Source of the DNA: Bacteroidales bacterium
GTDB taxonomy: Bacteria > Bacteroidota > Bacteroidia > Bacteroidales > UBA4181
Direction of reading: 5' to 3'
DNA: 6,090 nt
NCBI GenBank assembly: GCA_031259205.1
Contig: JAIRLS010000083.1
Coordinates: 1-6,090, forward strand
Part shown: positions 5,750 to 6,090 of the stretch, piece after piece
Layout of the letters: every line of letters starts with the position of its first letter
Position numbering within the stretch: the first letter of the stretch is position 1
The notes under the pieces: generated by a model
What the model was told of the DNA's origin: nothing
The model's database searches: none
Seen by the model: the letters and a program-made list of their open reading frames with translations, nothing else
Translations under genes and position numbers: made by a program

Positions 5750-5757
5750 CAAAGATA
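5750..5757 (-). promoter_or_regulatory. Candidate -7 element of the hisIE-SDR operon
   Basis: The minus strand reads TATCTTTG, a full match to TAnnTTTG and identical to the lepA -7 element. It lies 37 nt before the hisIE ATG. No TTTG is found at the expected 19-21 bp further upstream, so the -33 half is weak or absent. It would make hisIE the first gene of its transcript. Confidence 0.6.
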
Positions 5758-5806
5758 AAATAATTTTCGGAGTTATGGTTATTTTTTTTCAGGAAGTACG
5801 TTTCAA

Positions 5807-5839
5807 ATTGTCGCACAGGGAATAACATGATTATTTTTG
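5807..5839 (+). promoter_or_regulatory. Possible rightward promoter
   Basis: TATTTTTG at 5832-5839 matches TAnnTTTG on the plus strand. ATTG at 5807-5810, three of four bases of the -33 TTTG, lies 21 bp upstream. A transcript would start near 5846 and run through the structured stretch 5872-5915 into the repeat copy at 5924 and beyond the right edge. Matches of this quality arise by chance in AT-rich DNA. Confidence 0.3.
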
Positions 5840-5871
5840 TGCAAACATATAAGTATTCTCCCGATTAGAAC

Positions 5872-5915
5872 GCCGAAATCCGGCTCCCCCGCGTAAATAA
5901 CATTTTACAGGGAGC
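5872..5915 (+). repeat. Overlapping hairpins in a possible leader
   Basis: GCTCCC (5883-5888) pairs with GGGAGC (5910-5915), and inside it GTAAA (5893-5897) pairs with TTTAC (5904-5908), giving a long hairpin. A smaller hairpin, GCCG (5872-5875) with CGGC (5881-5884), shares two bases with it, so the two would compete. A run of seven T at 5933-5939 is 17 nt downstream of the large stem, too far for a classical terminator. Pairing is visible; regulation is speculation. Confidence 0.35.
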
Positions 5916-5923
5916 ACATTTCA

Positions 5924-5950
5924 GGTTAATTCTTTTTTTGAGGTGCTATG
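5924..5950 (+). repeat. Dispersed 27-nt repeat, right copy
   Basis: This segment matches the minus strand of 659-685 at 25 of 27 positions, the differences being one in the middle of the GGTT-to-ATTC part and one in the base after GAGG. It holds seven consecutive T, then GAGG four bases before an ATG that ends the repeat. Here, unlike the left copy, the ATG opens a 46-codon frame. The pair forms a long-range inverted repeat around the whole cyclase-lepA-SDR-hisIE block. Confidence 0.7.
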
Positions 5951-6088
5951 AAAAACAATTCTTCTGACCTACACTATAGCGCGAAGGCACGAAAGCACGA
6001 AGGCACGAATGTAGAGACGCACGGCGTGCGTCTGAATGCTGAATACGCATCCGCTTTGGAGAATGCGGAACGTCCTGAAAGGACGTAA
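5948..6088 (+). CDS. Doubtful small ORF, 46 codons, hypothetical
   Basis: An ATG at 5948, preceded by GAGG at a spacing of four bases, opens a frame of 46 codons ending with TAA at 6086-6088. The peptide starts MKNNSSDLHYSAKARK and ends ENAERPERT; it is hydrophilic, with no signal peptide, membrane segment or domain that I recognise. Most of it is written over the 8-bp tandem repeat and three palindromes, whose 8-bp period is not a multiple of three, so the frame may be open by chance. In its favour are the start context and a possible upstream promoter. It may be no more than a repeat read as protein. Confidence 0.2.
   Translation: MKNNSSDLHYSAKARKHEGTNVETHGVRLNAEYASALENAERPERT
5979..6010 (+). 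repeat. Four-unit 8-bp tandem repeat
   Basis: The units are GCGCGAAG, GCACGAAA, GCACGAAG and GCACGAAT, directly joined. The first unit differs at one internal base and the last base varies. This is too short and spacer-free to be a CRISPR array. It runs directly into the palindrome at 6015-6033. Confidence 0.75.
6015..6033. repeat. 19-bp near-perfect palindrome
   Basis: AGACGCACG (6015-6023) is the exact reverse complement of CGTGCGTCT (6025-6033), separated by a single G. It is GC-rich relative to its surroundings and resembles the REP-like palindromes (GTAGAGACGC...) scattered between genes in several bacterial phyla. Confidence 0.7.
6046..6086. repeat. Two further hairpins at the right edge
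   Basis: CGCAT (6046-6050) pairs with ATGCG (6063-6067). Then ACGTCCT (6070-6076) pairs exactly with AGGACGT (6080-6086) around GAA. The latter has the same stem length and loop as the hairpin at 585-601 read on the opposite strand. Together with 6015-6033 they make three hairpins in about 70 bp, typical of an intergenic repeat element. Confidence 0.55.
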
Positions 6089-6090
6089 CT

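Larger units (their letters stand above)
5713..6090. other. Gene-poor, repeat-rich right-hand region
   Basis: These 378 bp carry the hisIE leader and promoter signals, a possible rightward promoter, competing hairpins, a copy of the 27-nt dispersed repeat, a four-unit 8-bp tandem repeat and three hairpins in a row. Apart from one doubtful 46-codon ORF (5948-6088) I see no gene, tRNA or rRNA. Confidence 0.6.

Noticed and set aside
5979..6010. CRISPR array
   Set aside because: The 8-bp units are joined with no spacers, far shorter than CRISPR repeats, and no cas gene is visible.

Overview
The window reads as a chromosomal segment of a Bacteroidota bacterium, most likely in the order Bacteroidales. 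Two promoters have the -7 hexamer region TATCTTTG. The lepA promoter also has a perfectly spaced TTTG -33 element, the pattern used by the Bacteroidota primary sigma factor. lepA lacks a Shine-Dalgarno sequence, and the truncated integrase at the left edge is of the Bacteroidota-specific type. I cannot name the genus from sequence alone.

Layout. Positions 1-301 (minus) hold the N-terminal 100 codons of a tyrosine-recombinase integrase that runs off the left edge. Positions 302-1027 are a gene-free, AT-rich stretch with inverted repeats, a cluster of TTTGTC words, two tandem hairpins and one copy of a dispersed 27-nt repeat. Positions 1028-2386 (minus) encode a class III nucleotide cyclase fused to an HD phosphohydrolase-like domain. 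Divergent from it, 2509-4299 (plus) encodes the ribosomal GTPase LepA/EF4. Convergent with lepA across an 8-nt gap is a minus-strand pair: hisIE (5107-5712), transcribed first, and a short-chain dehydrogenase (4308-5102) 4 nt downstream. Positions 5713-6090 hold the hisIE promoter, a possible rightward promoter with a structured leader, the second copy of the 27-nt repeat in opposite orientation, a four-unit 8-bp tandem repeat and several hairpins, over which a doubtful 46-codon ORF runs.

How it fits together. lepA and hisIE are ordinary housekeeping and biosynthetic genes. hisIE appears without other his genes in the visible window and is probably co-transcribed with the SDR. The least ordinary gene is the cyclase-HD fusion: it could both make and degrade a cyclic nucleotide, yet its substrate-specifying positions match neither the adenylate nor the guanylate cyclase pattern. 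The left end is probably the boundary of an integrated element, and the two hairpin-rich intergenic stretches look like sites of dispersed repeats. I see no CRISPR array, tRNA, rRNA or recognisable defence operon.
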